Shown here one piece after another: positions 55,492-64,000 of a DNA stretch of 64,000 nt. Source of the stretch: Planctomycetaceae bacterium. GTDB lineage: Bacteria > Planctomycetota > Planctomycetia > Planctomycetales > Planctomycetaceae. Position numbers and translations under genes: made by a program. Each line of letters starts with the position of its first letter. Position 1 is the first letter of the stretch. The stretch is taken from the NCBI GenBank assembly GCA_041398785.1, contig JAWKUA010000013.1:124001-188000 (forward strand), in the 5' to 3' direction. The notes under the pieces were generated by a model. The model saw only the letters and a list, made by a program, of their open reading frames with translations. It made no database searches and had not been told where the DNA came from.

Positions 55492-57144
55492 ATGCTTCGA
55501 ATCACCGGCGGAAGAATCTACGACCCGGCCAATGGAATTGATGGCCAGATCAAAGACCTGTGTGTCGACAACAGCGGTCGCTTCGTCGAATCGATCGACG
55601 GCGGACGAACGATCGACGCTTCCGGCATGATCATCTTTCCGGGCGGCGTCGATGTGCATACTCACGTGGCCGGCGGAGCCATGAATTTCGCCCGAGCGAT
55701 GACGCCGGAAGATCACCGACGCACGCAGGCTTTTATTCGCACCAAAACGCGACGCTCCGGTTTGGGAGGAATGGCACCCACGACGTTCGCCACCGGGTAT
55801 CTGTACGCAGGCATGGGCTGGACCACGGTCAACGAAGCCGCCGTGCCAGTGCTGTCCGCGCGGCATACTCACGAAGAACTGAACGACATCCCGATCGTCG
55901 ACAAGGCGTCGCTGACGCTGATGGCCAACAACGAAATTGTGCTGAACCTGCTGGAAGACGGTGAATACGAGCGAGCAAAGAACGTCGTCGCGTGGTATCT
56001 GACGGCGGCGAAATCGTACGGCATCAAGGCTGTCAATCCGGGTGGCGTGACGTCATGGAAATGGGGCCGCGACGCAAAGCAACTGACTGACTCGATTGAA
56101 GGCTACAGCCGGCTGACTCCCGGCAACATCATCACGCAGCTTGCGCGGATCTGCCATGACCTGGGTCTGCCGCATCCGATGCACCTGCACTGCAACAACC
56201 TGGGGGCTCCCGGGAATATCTCAACAACGATCGACACGCTGAAACATCTGGAAGGTCATCGAGCTCACGTCGCCCATTCACAGTACCATGCCTACGGCGG
56301 CGACGGCTGGGATACCATGCGTTCCGAAACCGCTCAGCTTGCCGACTACTTCAATCAGCATCCTCACATCACTACGGACGCGGGAGCCGTTCTGTTCGGA
56401 GACACGGTCACCATCACCGCCGACGGCCCGTGGCAGCACCTGCTGTATAAGCTGACCGGCCGCAAGTGGGGAAATCTGGACGTCGAAAACGAAACCGGCT
56501 GCGGAATCGTGCCGTACACGTATCGACCGAGCAACCTGGTCAACGCCGTCCAGTGGGCCAGCGGGCTGGAACTGCTGCTGCTGATTAAAGACCCGTGGCA
56601 GGTCTTCTTGTCAACCGATCATCCCAACGGCGGCTGCTTCTGGCGCTATCCGGAAATCATTCAGCTGCTGATGTGTGCCGACTTCCGCCGGGAATGCGTC
56701 GCAAAACTTCCGGACCGCATCAAGGGCCGCATCACGCTGCCGGAGATCGATCGCGAATACACGCTGTACGAAATCGCGACCGCCATGTCGGCCGGTCCTG
56801 CCAGAGCACTCGGGCTTGATCGCAAAGGCAGCCTGGGCATCGGCTGCGACGCCGATATCGTGATCTATGAAGAAGAAGCCGACGTCGTGGAGATGTTTGG
56901 TCATCCCCGATACGTCTTCAAGGGCGGAGAACTGGTGATCGAAGACGGCGACATTCGCGAAACACCACACGGCCGCGAATTCATGGTGCTGCCATCCTTC
57001 GACCCGTCAACCGCTGACTTCCTCCGTCCACTGTTCGAAGACTGCTACACGATGTCGTTCGACAACTACCCGGTGGAAATGGAACGCATCGACCACGCGG
57101 AAGTTCGCGACTGTACACCGGCATGCGACAGCCACCGCATGTGA
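55492..57144 (+). CDS. fhcA: Formylmethanofuran dehydrogenase subunit A (FhcA/FwdA family)
   Basis: 550 aa, amidohydrolase fold. In methylotrophs FhcA is the subunit of the formyltransferase/hydrolase complex that releases formate from formylmethanofuran in tetrahydromethanopterin-linked formaldehyde oxidation. Motifs: metal-binding VDVHTHVAGGAMNF (HxH at about 56-58), NEAAVPVLSARHTHEEL, NPGGVTSWKWG, HPMHLHCNNLGAPGN, HVAHSQYHAYGGDGW and FLSTDHPNGGCFWRYP. AGGA precedes ATG 55492. fhcB, fhcC, fhcD and other C1 genes are not within the window, so it appears unlinked. Presence of this pathway in planctomycetes is established. Confidence 0.93.
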   Translation: MLRITGGRIYDPANGIDGQIKDLCVDNSGRFVESIDGGRTIDASGMIIFPGGVDVHTHVAGGAMNFARAMTPEDHRRTQAFIRTKTRRSGLGGMAPTTFATGYLYAGMGWTTVNEAAVPVLSARHTHEELNDIPIVDKASLTLMANNEIVLNLLEDGEYERAKNVVAWYLTAAKSYGIKAVNPGGVTSWKWGRDAKQLTDSIEGYSRLTPGNIITQLARICHDLGLPHPMHLHCNNLGAPGNISTTIDTLKHLEGHRAHVAHSQYHAYGGDGWDTMRSETAQLADYFNQHPHITTDAGAVLFGDTVTITADGPWQHLLYKLTGRKWGNLDVENETGCGIVPYTYRPSNLVNAVQWASGLELLLLIKDPWQVFLSTDHPNGGCFWRYPEIIQLLMCADFRRECVAKLPDRIKGRITLPEIDREYTLYEIATAMSAGPARALGLDRKGSLGIGCDADIVIYEEEADVVEMFGHPRYVFKGGELVIEDGDIRETPHGREFMVLPSFDPSTADFLRPLFEDCYTMSFDNYPVEMERIDHAEVRDCTPACDSHRM

Positions 57145-57211
57145 TCGACGTTGCCCCGGCCAAAGTTGACCATCACTGTGTTCCGGTCTGGCACGGCCAC
57201 AACGCGCTGCC

Positions 57212-60200
57212 CTACCAGTCGACACCGTATTGACGAAACACCTGCCGCAGCGCATTGATTTCGACAATTCGCACTCCCCGTTCTCGATCGCACCTGACAA
57301 ATAATCTTGAGTCGTCTGGGGCGAACTTCATGTCGGCGGCCGGGTTTCCGGGGAGTTGTATTTCACACAGCAGGTTCGGTAAATCCTCGTGCCATGCCGA
57401 CAGTTTCAGTTCTCCGGCTGCCGACGCGGATGCCATCAGACTGCCGTCCGAACTCAGTGCGAGCGCGGTCGTGCGGCCTGCGTGAATCTGGAAGCGGCCG
57501 ATCTCGCGTTCCTGGCCACGTTCCAGACTGTACAGGATCGTTTCGCCGCTGCGGTTCGTCACCACGCCCCGATCCTCCGAACCTGAGATGGCGACGCAGT
57601 CGATATCCTCGCCCGTCGGCGCAGTTTGATCGACGTTGCTGACTCGGTTGACGAATCGGACCGTGTTGTCCGGCTCAAGCAGTCCCACGTGCCCCCAGCG
57701 ATTACCGAACAGGAGTCTTCCGCCGCCGGCAGCGATCGCCCGGATACTGGTGTGATCGTTGATCGGATCCGTCCATTCGAAAATAGGTGCTGCATCCAGC
57801 GATTCCCATCGCAGCATTCGAACCTCGTCGTCGATCCCCACGACGGAGCCGTCAGGAGTCCTGGTCACAGGTCCGGCGAAATAGTCCGCCTGCGTTCTCG
57901 GCCGAACGGGGACGAGCCCCACTTGTCCAATGAAGATCTTTGGGCCTTTCGTACGTGATTCTACCGTGGCGAGATCGCTGACCTGCGGAGTGATTTCAAC
58001 GGTCACACCGTGCCGCTGGACGTTTTCGGTTTCGAGCGGAGAAAAGTCACAGACATACCAGGTGTCGGCTCCGACCTCCGCAGGATAAGGCCTGAATTCC
58101 TGTTCGACTTCTTCCGGACCCGATCGAATTCTGACGATCAGCTTCTCGTTCTGTGGATGCGGGCAGTCCAGGAACTTTGCCGTTACATAGGGTCTCATAA
58201 GCGCAAAGTTCTGATTGAAATCCGCCAGCGGTGCTGCTTCATACGAATGACTGCGTTTGGATTCCGATGTCATAGCCAGCGGAATGAACTCACTCGCCAC
58301 TCCCGGGATCGGTGCGAGACCATCGGACGTCAGCGAAAACAGAGTCCCTGGTTCATCAATAGCCACTGACACAGACAGATCCGAATTGACAGCCAATCCC
58401 GATGTATCGAAATGCGGTGCTCTCCACGACCCGTGATCTCCGAGCAACAGCCACTGGAGAATCTGTTTTCCCGTGTTGCAGTCAATCAACCGTACGCGGC
58501 CGGTGCGGACGGCGTATTCCATGGTGGCCAGTCGGTTGCCCGTGTCACTGATTGCGAACGCAGAGACAGGCAAACCACCAGGGGCCACCACCCTGAATGC
58601 GACGTTTCCTGCGGAAATCGACTGATCCGCCAGGGCTGATGCCGTCCTGAGTTCCAGGAGTCTGGCTTCAGAGTGTCCGGTCGTGAGTGCGAGGCTCGAA
58701 CGGGCGAGCACTGTCACGAGAGGGTTGTCTGCCTGACTGAACGAATAAGTGCATTGCGGGGTTCCGGCCAGGGCGTCCCAAATACCAATTCCGATTCCTC
58801 CTTCTCGTATGGCCCCCGGAACATCGCTGGCGGAATGAATACCACCTGCAACAATACTTTGCGCGAAATCGAAGCCGTATGGCGGCGTTCCACCGTCGTT
58901 GGAAAGCCCAATGGAAGGAAGTGGAATTCCGGGAAATCCGGTCGACGCGTCGAAAATCCAATTGTGACTGGCACTCGGTGAGTCTGTGTGCAGTTCCTCG
59001 GGATCCTCGACCCACGCGGTCAGAATCGATGAGTCGCTGGAATCCCAAAGTCGCATGGTCCGGTTCTTCGATAATCCGTTCGGCAGCAGGTCCCAGAGCT
59101 GTTTTCCAATTAGGGTTGTGTCGAAGAAATTCAGACCGTAATTGTCTCCGAGAAGCACGCTCCCATCAGGCCGAACAATAAAGTCGTGGAGTCTGGCCGG
59201 GTACAGAGTATTGACCTGCCGCGTCGTCGGATGCAGTTCGCAGAACCTCAGGTCATCGCCCTCTAGAAAATAGATTCGCTCCCCGTTCATCGAATAGGAA
59301 ACTTGAGTAATGCCCTGCTTACGTTCACCGATTGAAATGTGGCAATTCAGAACTGCCGTGCCGTCATCGGAACGCGTCCATTCCAGCAGTTCGCCGTTTC
59401 GGGTGCCTGCAGCGACTCGATTGCCATCTGGCGACAGGCAGACACTTCGGAAACCGTCTGGACGGTTGGACGATGCCGGAGTCGTATCAAAATCGCACGT
59501 GAACCAGGGAGCAATCGCAATATCCCCGTCTCCCTGACGAACAATCTCCACGACATGGACGCGGCAGATCGGACGGCCCCGGATTTCCGCCATAGCAACA
59601 AATCGCCCGTCCCTCGTGCATGCCAACCCGCCGAGCTGTGAGTCAATGGGCAGTATCTTCCTGAGACGCACGTCGGGAGTAATCAGGGCGGTGGCAATGT
59701 GCGAGCGAATCTGAACCGGGTCCTTTCCGTCGACATCCAGTTCAGCGGCTGAACGTAACAGGTCCAGAACTTCCCAGGTCCAGCCGGGCGGCTTTTCGCT
59801 GCTCTTGCGGCGAGCCTCATTGTCGAGACTGAAGTATCGCTGAATATCGGCCTGCACAACGGCGGCATCGCGTTCGGCCTGCATCAGAAACAAGAGCGGG
59901 ATGCCGGCACTGACCAGTACGAGCAGGCAAACGGCAAGTACGAAAGCAGCAATCGTTGTCGGATGACGTCTGCCGTACCGAACGCACCGACCAGCGAAAC
60001 CCAGCCGCCGTGACAGAATTGGCTCTCCATTCAGATAGCGCTGCAGCTCGGCCCTGAGTTCCGCAGCAGTCGCAAATCGCCTGCCAGGATTCTTGTCCAG
60101 GCATTTCAGACAGATCGTCTCCAGGTCGATGTCCACGTCCGGATTGACGAGTCGCGGGGAAACCGGGTCCGATTCCAGGACCTGTCGAAACACCTCCACC

Positions 60201-61204
60201 GGCTTCGCTGCCTGAAATGGCGGTCGTCCTGTCAGGCAATGGTAAATGGTGGCTCCCACGGAATAGATGTCAGCCGCCGGTGTCGCCGATTCAGCAATCC
60301 CCGATGCCTGCTCCGGTGGCATATAGGCCGCTGTGCCCAGGACAAGACCCGATTCCGTCAGCGGATCACCGCTTTCCAGGCACTTTGCCAGACCGAAGTC
60401 GCTGAGCAGCGGTCGTCCCGCTCCGTCGATCAACACGTTGCCCGGCTTGATGTCGCGATGAACAATGCCTTCGCTGTGGGCGTAACGAAGAGCGTCGGCC
60501 AGTTGCAGAGCCAATTCGCCCGTTGCTCGCGAACTCATCGGCTCATTCCGCAGGTGTGTACTCAGCGGTTTTCCGTCGACGAGTGACATTGAAAAATAGG
60601 GCAGGCCATCGGCGTTTCCTGCTTCGAAGACGGTGACGATTCCCGGATGATTCAGTCGGCCGATCGCCGCGATCTCCGCTTCGAAGCGCGCCAGAGCCTG
60701 CGGATCTGATGCCTTCAGCAGTGGCAGCGTTTTGAGTGCCACAAAGCGATCCGGGCTGAGTTGCCGTGCCTTGTAGACAATTCCCATGCCGCCTCCGCCA
60801 AGAACCTGGATGATCTCGTAGTTTCCAAATCGATCCGGAAGCGCGGGTGACGGCCCCCTGGCCGCCAGCGTGAGACTCGGAAGCACCTGCGCGATCGTCG
60901 ACGGGAAGGCGGCGTCATCTGTCGCTCGGGATGCCTTTCGAAATGACGACCGCATCCTGCTGATGCCAGAGAGGTCGATACCAAGACTCTGAACGTATTC
61001 CGCCAGCGAGAGTTCTGTCTGTCCCGCGCGCATGCGGTATTCAAGATCGATGCGGATCAGTTCAGACAGCAGAGCCGATCGAAGTTCGGCGTCGACGAGG
61101 TCCAGCCATTCCGGAACCACCGGAGCCGAACCGTTCTGCCACGCCAGCTCGAATTCGTCGCAGACGGCATCAATCCGCGACCATGAATGCGACTCGCTTG
61201 TCAT
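57212..61204 (-). CDS. Membrane-bound Ser/Thr protein kinase with large propeller-like C-terminal region
   Basis: 1330 aa. An N-terminal helical region (1-125) precedes a Hanks-type kinase: Gly loop VLGGGGMGIVYKARQ (about 134-148), catalytic Lys in VALKTL (158), HRDIKPGN (249-256), DFGLAK (269-274) and PPEQASG. A membrane helix lies at about 417-441. The remaining 890 residues are beta-rich with WD40/PQQ-like repeats (for example VCLSPDGNRVAAGTRNGELL and ALALSSDGSLMASASAAGEL), placed outside the membrane. The start ATG 61204 is preferred to GTG 61231. It is divergent from the ECF sigma gene, a pairing known in planctomycetes, so sensing plus sigma control is plausible. Confidence 0.9.
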   Translation of the reverse strand: MTSESHSWSRIDAVCDEFELAWQNGSAPVVPEWLDLVDAELRSALLSELIRIDLEYRMRAGQTELSLAEYVQSLGIDLSGISRMRSSFRKASRATDDAAFPSTIAQVLPSLTLAARGPSPALPDRFGNYEIIQVLGGGGMGIVYKARQLSPDRFVALKTLPLLKASDPQALARFEAEIAAIGRLNHPGIVTVFEAGNADGLPYFSMSLVDGKPLSTHLRNEPMSSRATGELALQLADALRYAHSEGIVHRDIKPGNVLIDGAGRPLLSDFGLAKCLESGDPLTESGLVLGTAAYMPPEQASGIAESATPAADIYSVGATIYHCLTGRPPFQAAKPVEVFRQVLESDPVSPRLVNPDVDIDLETICLKCLDKNPGRRFATAAELRAELQRYLNGEPILSRRLGFAGRCVRYGRRHPTTIAAFVLAVCLLVLVSAGIPLLFLMQAERDAAVVQADIQRYFSLDNEARRKSSEKPPGWTWEVLDLLRSAAELDVDGKDPVQIRSHIATALITPDVRLRKILPIDSQLGGLACTRDGRFVAMAEIRGRPICRVHVVEIVRQGDGDIAIAPWFTCDFDTTPASSNRPDGFRSVCLSPDGNRVAAGTRNGELLEWTRSDDGTAVLNCHISIGERKQGITQVSYSMNGERIYFLEGDDLRFCELHPTTRQVNTLYPARLHDFIVRPDGSVLLGDNYGLNFFDTTLIGKQLWDLLPNGLSKNRTMRLWDSSDSSILTAWVEDPEELHTDSPSASHNWIFDASTGFPGIPLPSIGLSNDGGTPPYGFDFAQSIVAGGIHSASDVPGAIREGGIGIGIWDALAGTPQCTYSFSQADNPLVTVLARSSLALTTGHSEARLLELRTASALADQSISAGNVAFRVVAPGGLPVSAFAISDTGNRLATMEYAVRTGRVRLIDCNTGKQILQWLLLGDHGSWRAPHFDTSGLAVNSDLSVSVAIDEPGTLFSLTSDGLAPIPGVASEFIPLAMTSESKRSHSYEAAPLADFNQNFALMRPYVTAKFLDCPHPQNEKLIVRIRSGPEEVEQEFRPYPAEVGADTWYVCDFSPLETENVQRHGVTVEITPQVSDLATVESRTKGPKIFIGQVGLVPVRPRTQADYFAGPVTRTPDGSVVGIDDEVRMLRWESLDAAPIFEWTDPINDHTSIRAIAAGGGRLLFGNRWGHVGLLEPDNTVRFVNRVSNVDQTAPTGEDIDCVAISGSEDRGVVTNRSGETILYSLERGQEREIGRFQIHAGRTTALALSSDGSLMASASAAGELKLSAWHEDLPNLLCEIQLPGNPAADMKFAPDDSRLFVRCDRERGVRIVEINALRQVFRQYGVDW

Positions 61205-61715
61205 CTCAGGGAATCCCCGTGTGACCCTCACATAAGCTCATTATCGAATCCCGTGTCGGTAACAACATGACGCCGTAGGGTTGTTCCTGCAAGCCGGGCA
61301 CTTCGATCATTTCCGGATTCATTGGGGAATCCAGGGGGATGCTGCAGCTGCCAGTCACGTCGGTATGGCAGACAAATCTGCAACGGGTGGTGACCGCTGC
61401 GGGACCGAGTCGACGGACCGGATCGACAAGGTCAGTCAACTCCGCTCGCGCCACACGTTCGCTTCAGAACATCTTGGCGGTGGACCATCGGCATTTCCAA
61501 TCCAGCAGTGTGTTTCCAGCACAACAATCACCCGGATGAGCCTGAATCTCTGAAATCGTTGGCATAAGAGACCAACCCGCTTTACAACTGTTTGTGCCGG
61601 TTTTCGTCGTGCTGCGACCAGGCCTGAGACCGCAGGTGTCGGCAGTGGATTCCGCGGCTGGATGCACGCCTGGAGTTCCCGGTCCGGCGGACACCGACAG
61701 TTTCGAGTGACAACG
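61205..61715. other. Divergent promoter region between kinase and ECF sigma genes
   Basis: No protein-like frame is visible. Promoters for both genes are expected, including possible autoregulation by the sigma factor. No reliable site could be chosen without relatives for comparison. Confidence 0.45.
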
Positions 61716-62315
61716 ATGGCTCCAGATGCAGATTTCCAAAATGCTCACACTGGTATTACCGAATTGCTGTTTCGAGTTCAGCGGTCGCGGGATGAAGATG
61801 CTGTCAACCGCCTGTGGAACGTCTACTTCCGGCAACTTGCCCGCGTGGCGAAGAAGCTCCTGAGAAATTCGCCGAATGCCGTACACGACGGTGAAGATGC
61901 GGCGCTGAGTGCATTCCACAGTTTTATTCAGCGGGCCGAAGACGGCCGCCTGACACCCGTCGCAAACCGGGATGAACTCTGGCGGCTGCTGGTCACGATC
62001 ACGCTTCGCAAGGTCCAGCGCCGGTACGAACACGCCGCGGCAAAGAAACGACGGATGCCGGACGATCTCTCGAAGCGTATCCGCGGATCGGAGGCACACA
62101 TCGTCGAACAGCTCCGCATTGAGATGCGTGACCTGCTGGCCAGCCTGCCTGACGACACGCTTCACACGATCGCTGTGATGCAGTTGGAAGGACATTCCAT
62201 TTCGGAAATCGCCGAGTCGCTGGGTGTCGCCCGAACGACCATTGACCGCAAGCTGAGGCGCATTCGGGCTTTGTGGTCGCGCCAGACCGGCGACTCAGAA
62301 GACACGACGCCGTAG
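61716..62315 (+). CDS. ECF-family RNA polymerase sigma factor
   Basis: 199 aa. Region 2 spans roughly residues 20-90 (AVNRLWNVYFRQLARVAKKL, DGEDAALSAFHSFIQRAEDG). The region 4 helix-turn-helix is clear: DTLHTIAVMQLEGHSISEIA, then ESLGVARTTIDRKLRRIRAL. The AEDG and DGEDAALSAFHSF pattern fits the planctomycete ECF groups associated with Ser/Thr kinases, matching its divergent kinase neighbour. ATG 61716 starts within CAACG and has no strong Shine-Dalgarno. It may direct transcription of the exported-protein gene 46 bases downstream, which is inference. Confidence 0.92.
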   Translation: MAPDADFQNAHTGITELLFRVQRSRDEDAVNRLWNVYFRQLARVAKKLLRNSPNAVHDGEDAALSAFHSFIQRAEDGRLTPVANRDELWRLLVTITLRKVQRRYEHAAAKKRRMPDDLSKRIRGSEAHIVEQLRIEMRDLLASLPDDTLHTIAVMQLEGHSISEIAESLGVARTTIDRKLRRIRALWSRQTGDSEDTTP

Positions 62316-62361
62316 AGCCAATGGTCTCGCTGCAATTCCTGACAACTGTTGGATCGCGCAA

Positions 62362-63375
62362 ATGAACAAATCACTCCTGATCGTCGTTTTCCTCATGTCA
62401 GCCAACGGCCGCCACTTAACGGACGGTCTACCGACGCAGGAAGCTTCCCCCGACGTCACAGCGCGTCTCACTCGTGAAGAGGGACGTCACGAAGCGGTTC
62501 GCGCAGTGCCCACAGCCACCACGGCGCAAACGCAAGGGACGGTGATGTACCCAGCCGCTGTACCTGTCCGTCAGCAAACCGGCGTTGAGGCGCAGCGCAC
62601 TCTCGAAGTCGCCGGCCCCGCTATCCCCGCTGTGGCCGCACGAGTCGCTGAAAAGTCGTTTCCGGCTCGGAGCTACCGGTTTTGCTCCGCGGACGACGAC
62701 GATTCACCGGCAGACGACAGTTCAACGCCAGAAGACGCGGAACCTGCGGAATGTGCGTATGACTGGGAGTGCCGATACGGAACGCTGCATCGCAAGGCGA
62801 TCGACTGGTGCGGGCGTCGCGGCAGCTACGGCTTCCCCGTCTTTCACACAGCGACCGATAGATCGGGCGAGACGATTCACGGACTTGTGTATCTCAGGCG
62901 ATCCGCCTGCACCTACTATCAAAACGTTCCGTCGTACAAGCTGGGCCTGAAAGACCGGGCTACACCGGTACAGATGCTCCGTGCCGCACGAACCTGGGCG
63001 ACAGACCAGGGACACGTCGGCGGCGTTGCGAATTGCCATCGAACCCGGCACGCCTATCCGGCGTGTCTGAACGGCATCATTGCCATCAATGCGGGCTTCG
63101 CAGACGAATTGCAGGTTTCGGCTGCCACACTGAAGCTCGGTGAAGCGCCGTCGATCGAAGACGTGTACCGAAAAGTGCATGACTATTGCCGCTCAAGGCC
63201 CGAGTATGCCAGTGGGTTTCCAAACGGCAACCGGAGCGACGATCCTTACCCGGAAACACTGTACAGCATTGTGGCCATCAGAATAAACGCGGCGACGTAC
63301 AAACAGGTTCCCGCCGCGGAACTCGATGTCGACCCCAAATTCCAGCCGGAGCGGCCCGCCGAGTGGGGCAAATGA
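62362..63375 (+). CDS. Cys-containing exported protein of unknown function
   Basis: 337 aa. An N-terminal signal-like stretch (MNKSLLIVVFLMSANG) is followed by a low-complexity Ala/Thr/Val region to about 105, an acidic linker (ADDDDSPADDSSTPEDAEP) and a C-terminal domain with eight or so cysteines: CAYDWECRYGTLHRKAIDWC, RSACTYYQNVPSY, GGVANCHRTRHAYPACLNG and VHDYCRSRPEYASGFPNGN. Possible disulfides and a WATDQGHVGG loop are visible. No known family is recognised. It lies just behind the ECF sigma gene and may belong to its regulon. Confidence 0.7.
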   Translation: MNKSLLIVVFLMSANGRHLTDGLPTQEASPDVTARLTREEGRHEAVRAVPTATTAQTQGTVMYPAAVPVRQQTGVEAQRTLEVAGPAIPAVAARVAEKSFPARSYRFCSADDDDSPADDSSTPEDAEPAECAYDWECRYGTLHRKAIDWCGRRGSYGFPVFHTATDRSGETIHGLVYLRRSACTYYQNVPSYKLGLKDRATPVQMLRAARTWATDQGHVGGVANCHRTRHAYPACLNGIIAINAGFADELQVSAATLKLGEAPSIEDVYRKVHDYCRSRPEYASGFPNGNRSDDPYPETLYSIVAIRINAATYKQVPAAELDVDPKFQPERPAEWGK

Positions 63376-63572
63376 CGCTCGACAAGCCTGAACACCTGTT
63401 CGCATTTTTGCCTGCCCACCAGTGAACAGATGGCAAGTTCGACCGCGATTCCTGGCGAATTCTGCCGATTCTGTCGAATTTGCCGCTGCACATCGCCGCT
63501 GGAATCTCACTGAAAGTGTTGTCGGCCGACCCACTGCGCGACAACCAGAAGACCTACTGAGTCCCGCGTCAG

Positions 63573-63594
63573 CCACAGGAGAATTCTCCTGTGG
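63573..63594 (+). terminator. Perfect 22-nt palindrome, terminator-like
   Basis: CCACAGGAGAA joined to TTCTCCTGTGG forms a perfect inverted repeat without a spacer, followed by TTTCAG. It lies about 200 bases after the exported-protein stop and 69 bases before the FG-GAP gene. It could be a weak terminator, or an operator for a dimeric regulator. Confidence 0.45.
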
Positions 63595-63662
63595 TTTCAG
63601 TACCGGGGGTGCGCATCGTGGCCGACGCTTCCGACTATCAATGAGGCGTGGCAGGCCAGCCG

Positions 63663-64000
63663 ATGAATCTCTCTCAAATCCTCCGCAGATTTTGCGAGCA
63701 AACCCAGTCCCGATCATTCCGGCGAACTTCGCGGGCCTACCGTCGCCGCACTACAGCAGAACGGCTTGGAAGCCCCATGCTGCTCGCCGCCACCAACCCG
63801 CTGCCGCTGTCGAGCCTGAACGGCACGAACGGCTTCCGGCTTGATGGTGTTGGTGTGGATGACTGGTCGGGCTACTCGGTGAGCGACGTTGGCGACGTGA
63901 ACGCTGATGGCTTCGACGACTTGGTTATCGGTGCATCCTCAGCCGACCCCGGCGGAAAGCAGAACGCCGGTTCAAGCTACGTCGTGTTCGGCAGGTCCGG
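63663..64000 (+). CDS. Start of a large exported FG-GAP/integrin-like protein (3' truncated)
   Basis: The frame is open from ATG 63663 to the window end (112 residues seen). The basic N-terminus (RRTSRAYRRRTTAERLGSPM) running into LLAATNPLPLSSLNG resembles the R-rich ...ERLExRxLLAA leader that starts many planctomycete giant exoproteins. An integrin-type FG-GAP repeat follows: GYSVSDVGDVNADGFDDLVI, then GASSADPGGKQNAGSSYVVF. Many such repeats are expected beyond the window. It is probably secreted or surface-attached; ATG 63777 is a less likely start. Confidence 0.72.
   Translation, partial: MNLSQILRRFCEQTQSRSFRRTSRAYRRRTTAERLGSPMLLAATNPLPLSSLNGTNGFRLDGVGVDDWSGYSVSDVGDVNADGFDDLVIGASSADPGGKQNAGSSYVVFGRS

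Overview
The window reads as chromosomal DNA of a planctomycete (phylum Planctomycetota). This is inferred from gene content: a DUF1559 pseudopilin-like protein, five CRTAC1-type proteins (FG-GAP loops plus a C-terminal ASPIC/UnbV domain), a heptaheme cytochrome c next to one of them, a Ser/Thr kinase with a propeller-like C-terminus divergent from an ECF sigma factor, an archaeal-type formylmethanofuran dehydrogenase subunit A, and an FG-GAP exoprotein start with a degenerate ERLxxxMLLAA N-terminus. The species is not identified. GC is high, start codons are ATG, GTG or TTG, and Shine-Dalgarno sites are often weak.

Layout. 0-7.5 kb: the end of an unknown gene, then an exopolysaccharide operon (Wza-like export lipoprotein, Wzc-like tyrosine autokinase, O-antigen-ligase-like polymerase with a TPR tail). 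7.8-9.1 kb: adenosylhomocysteinase. 9.6-13.1 kb: tRNA-Gln, a TPR protein ending in two RNA polymerase alpha-CTD-like domains, two paralogous small zinc-ribbon proteins and a small Gly/Tyr-rich lipoprotein. 13.7-16.9 kb: an atypical CAU tRNA and a graveyard of frameshifted genes. 17.0-29.1 kb: two CRTAC1 genes and a TPR gene on the plus strand, facing a minus-strand operon (heptaheme cytochrome, SGNH hydrolase, CRTAC1). The last CRTAC1 gene is read through an in-frame UGA that is followed by a SECIS-like hairpin.

29.6-41 kb: mostly housekeeping or conserved genes (YheT-like hydrolase, GT4 glycosyltransferase, DUF58, Vsr, LarB, a VWA protein, FtsK). 41.1-50.8 kb: a second CRTAC1 island arranged TPR/CRTAC1/membrane protein, DUF1559, CRTAC1/TPR/lipoprotein, with start-stop overlaps inside each module. 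51.3-57.1 kb: glutamine synthetase, a small exported protein, a KAS III-like enzyme and formylmethanofuran dehydrogenase subunit A. 57.2-64 kb: kinase and ECF sigma factor, a Cys-rich exported protein, and the start of a large FG-GAP exoprotein cut by the window end.

Intergenic DNA is rich in dispersed palindromic repeats. One family has 11-bp terminal inverted repeats (TTTGGAGTGCG) and an internal hairpin at each end, like REPINs. Two more families often occur side by side as a composite. The most interesting candidates are the UGA-containing CRTAC1 gene, the recurrent TPR-CRTAC1 modules with one natural fusion, the TPR/double alpha-CTD protein and the duplicated zinc-ribbon genes. All functional calls come from reading the sequence; no database search was run.
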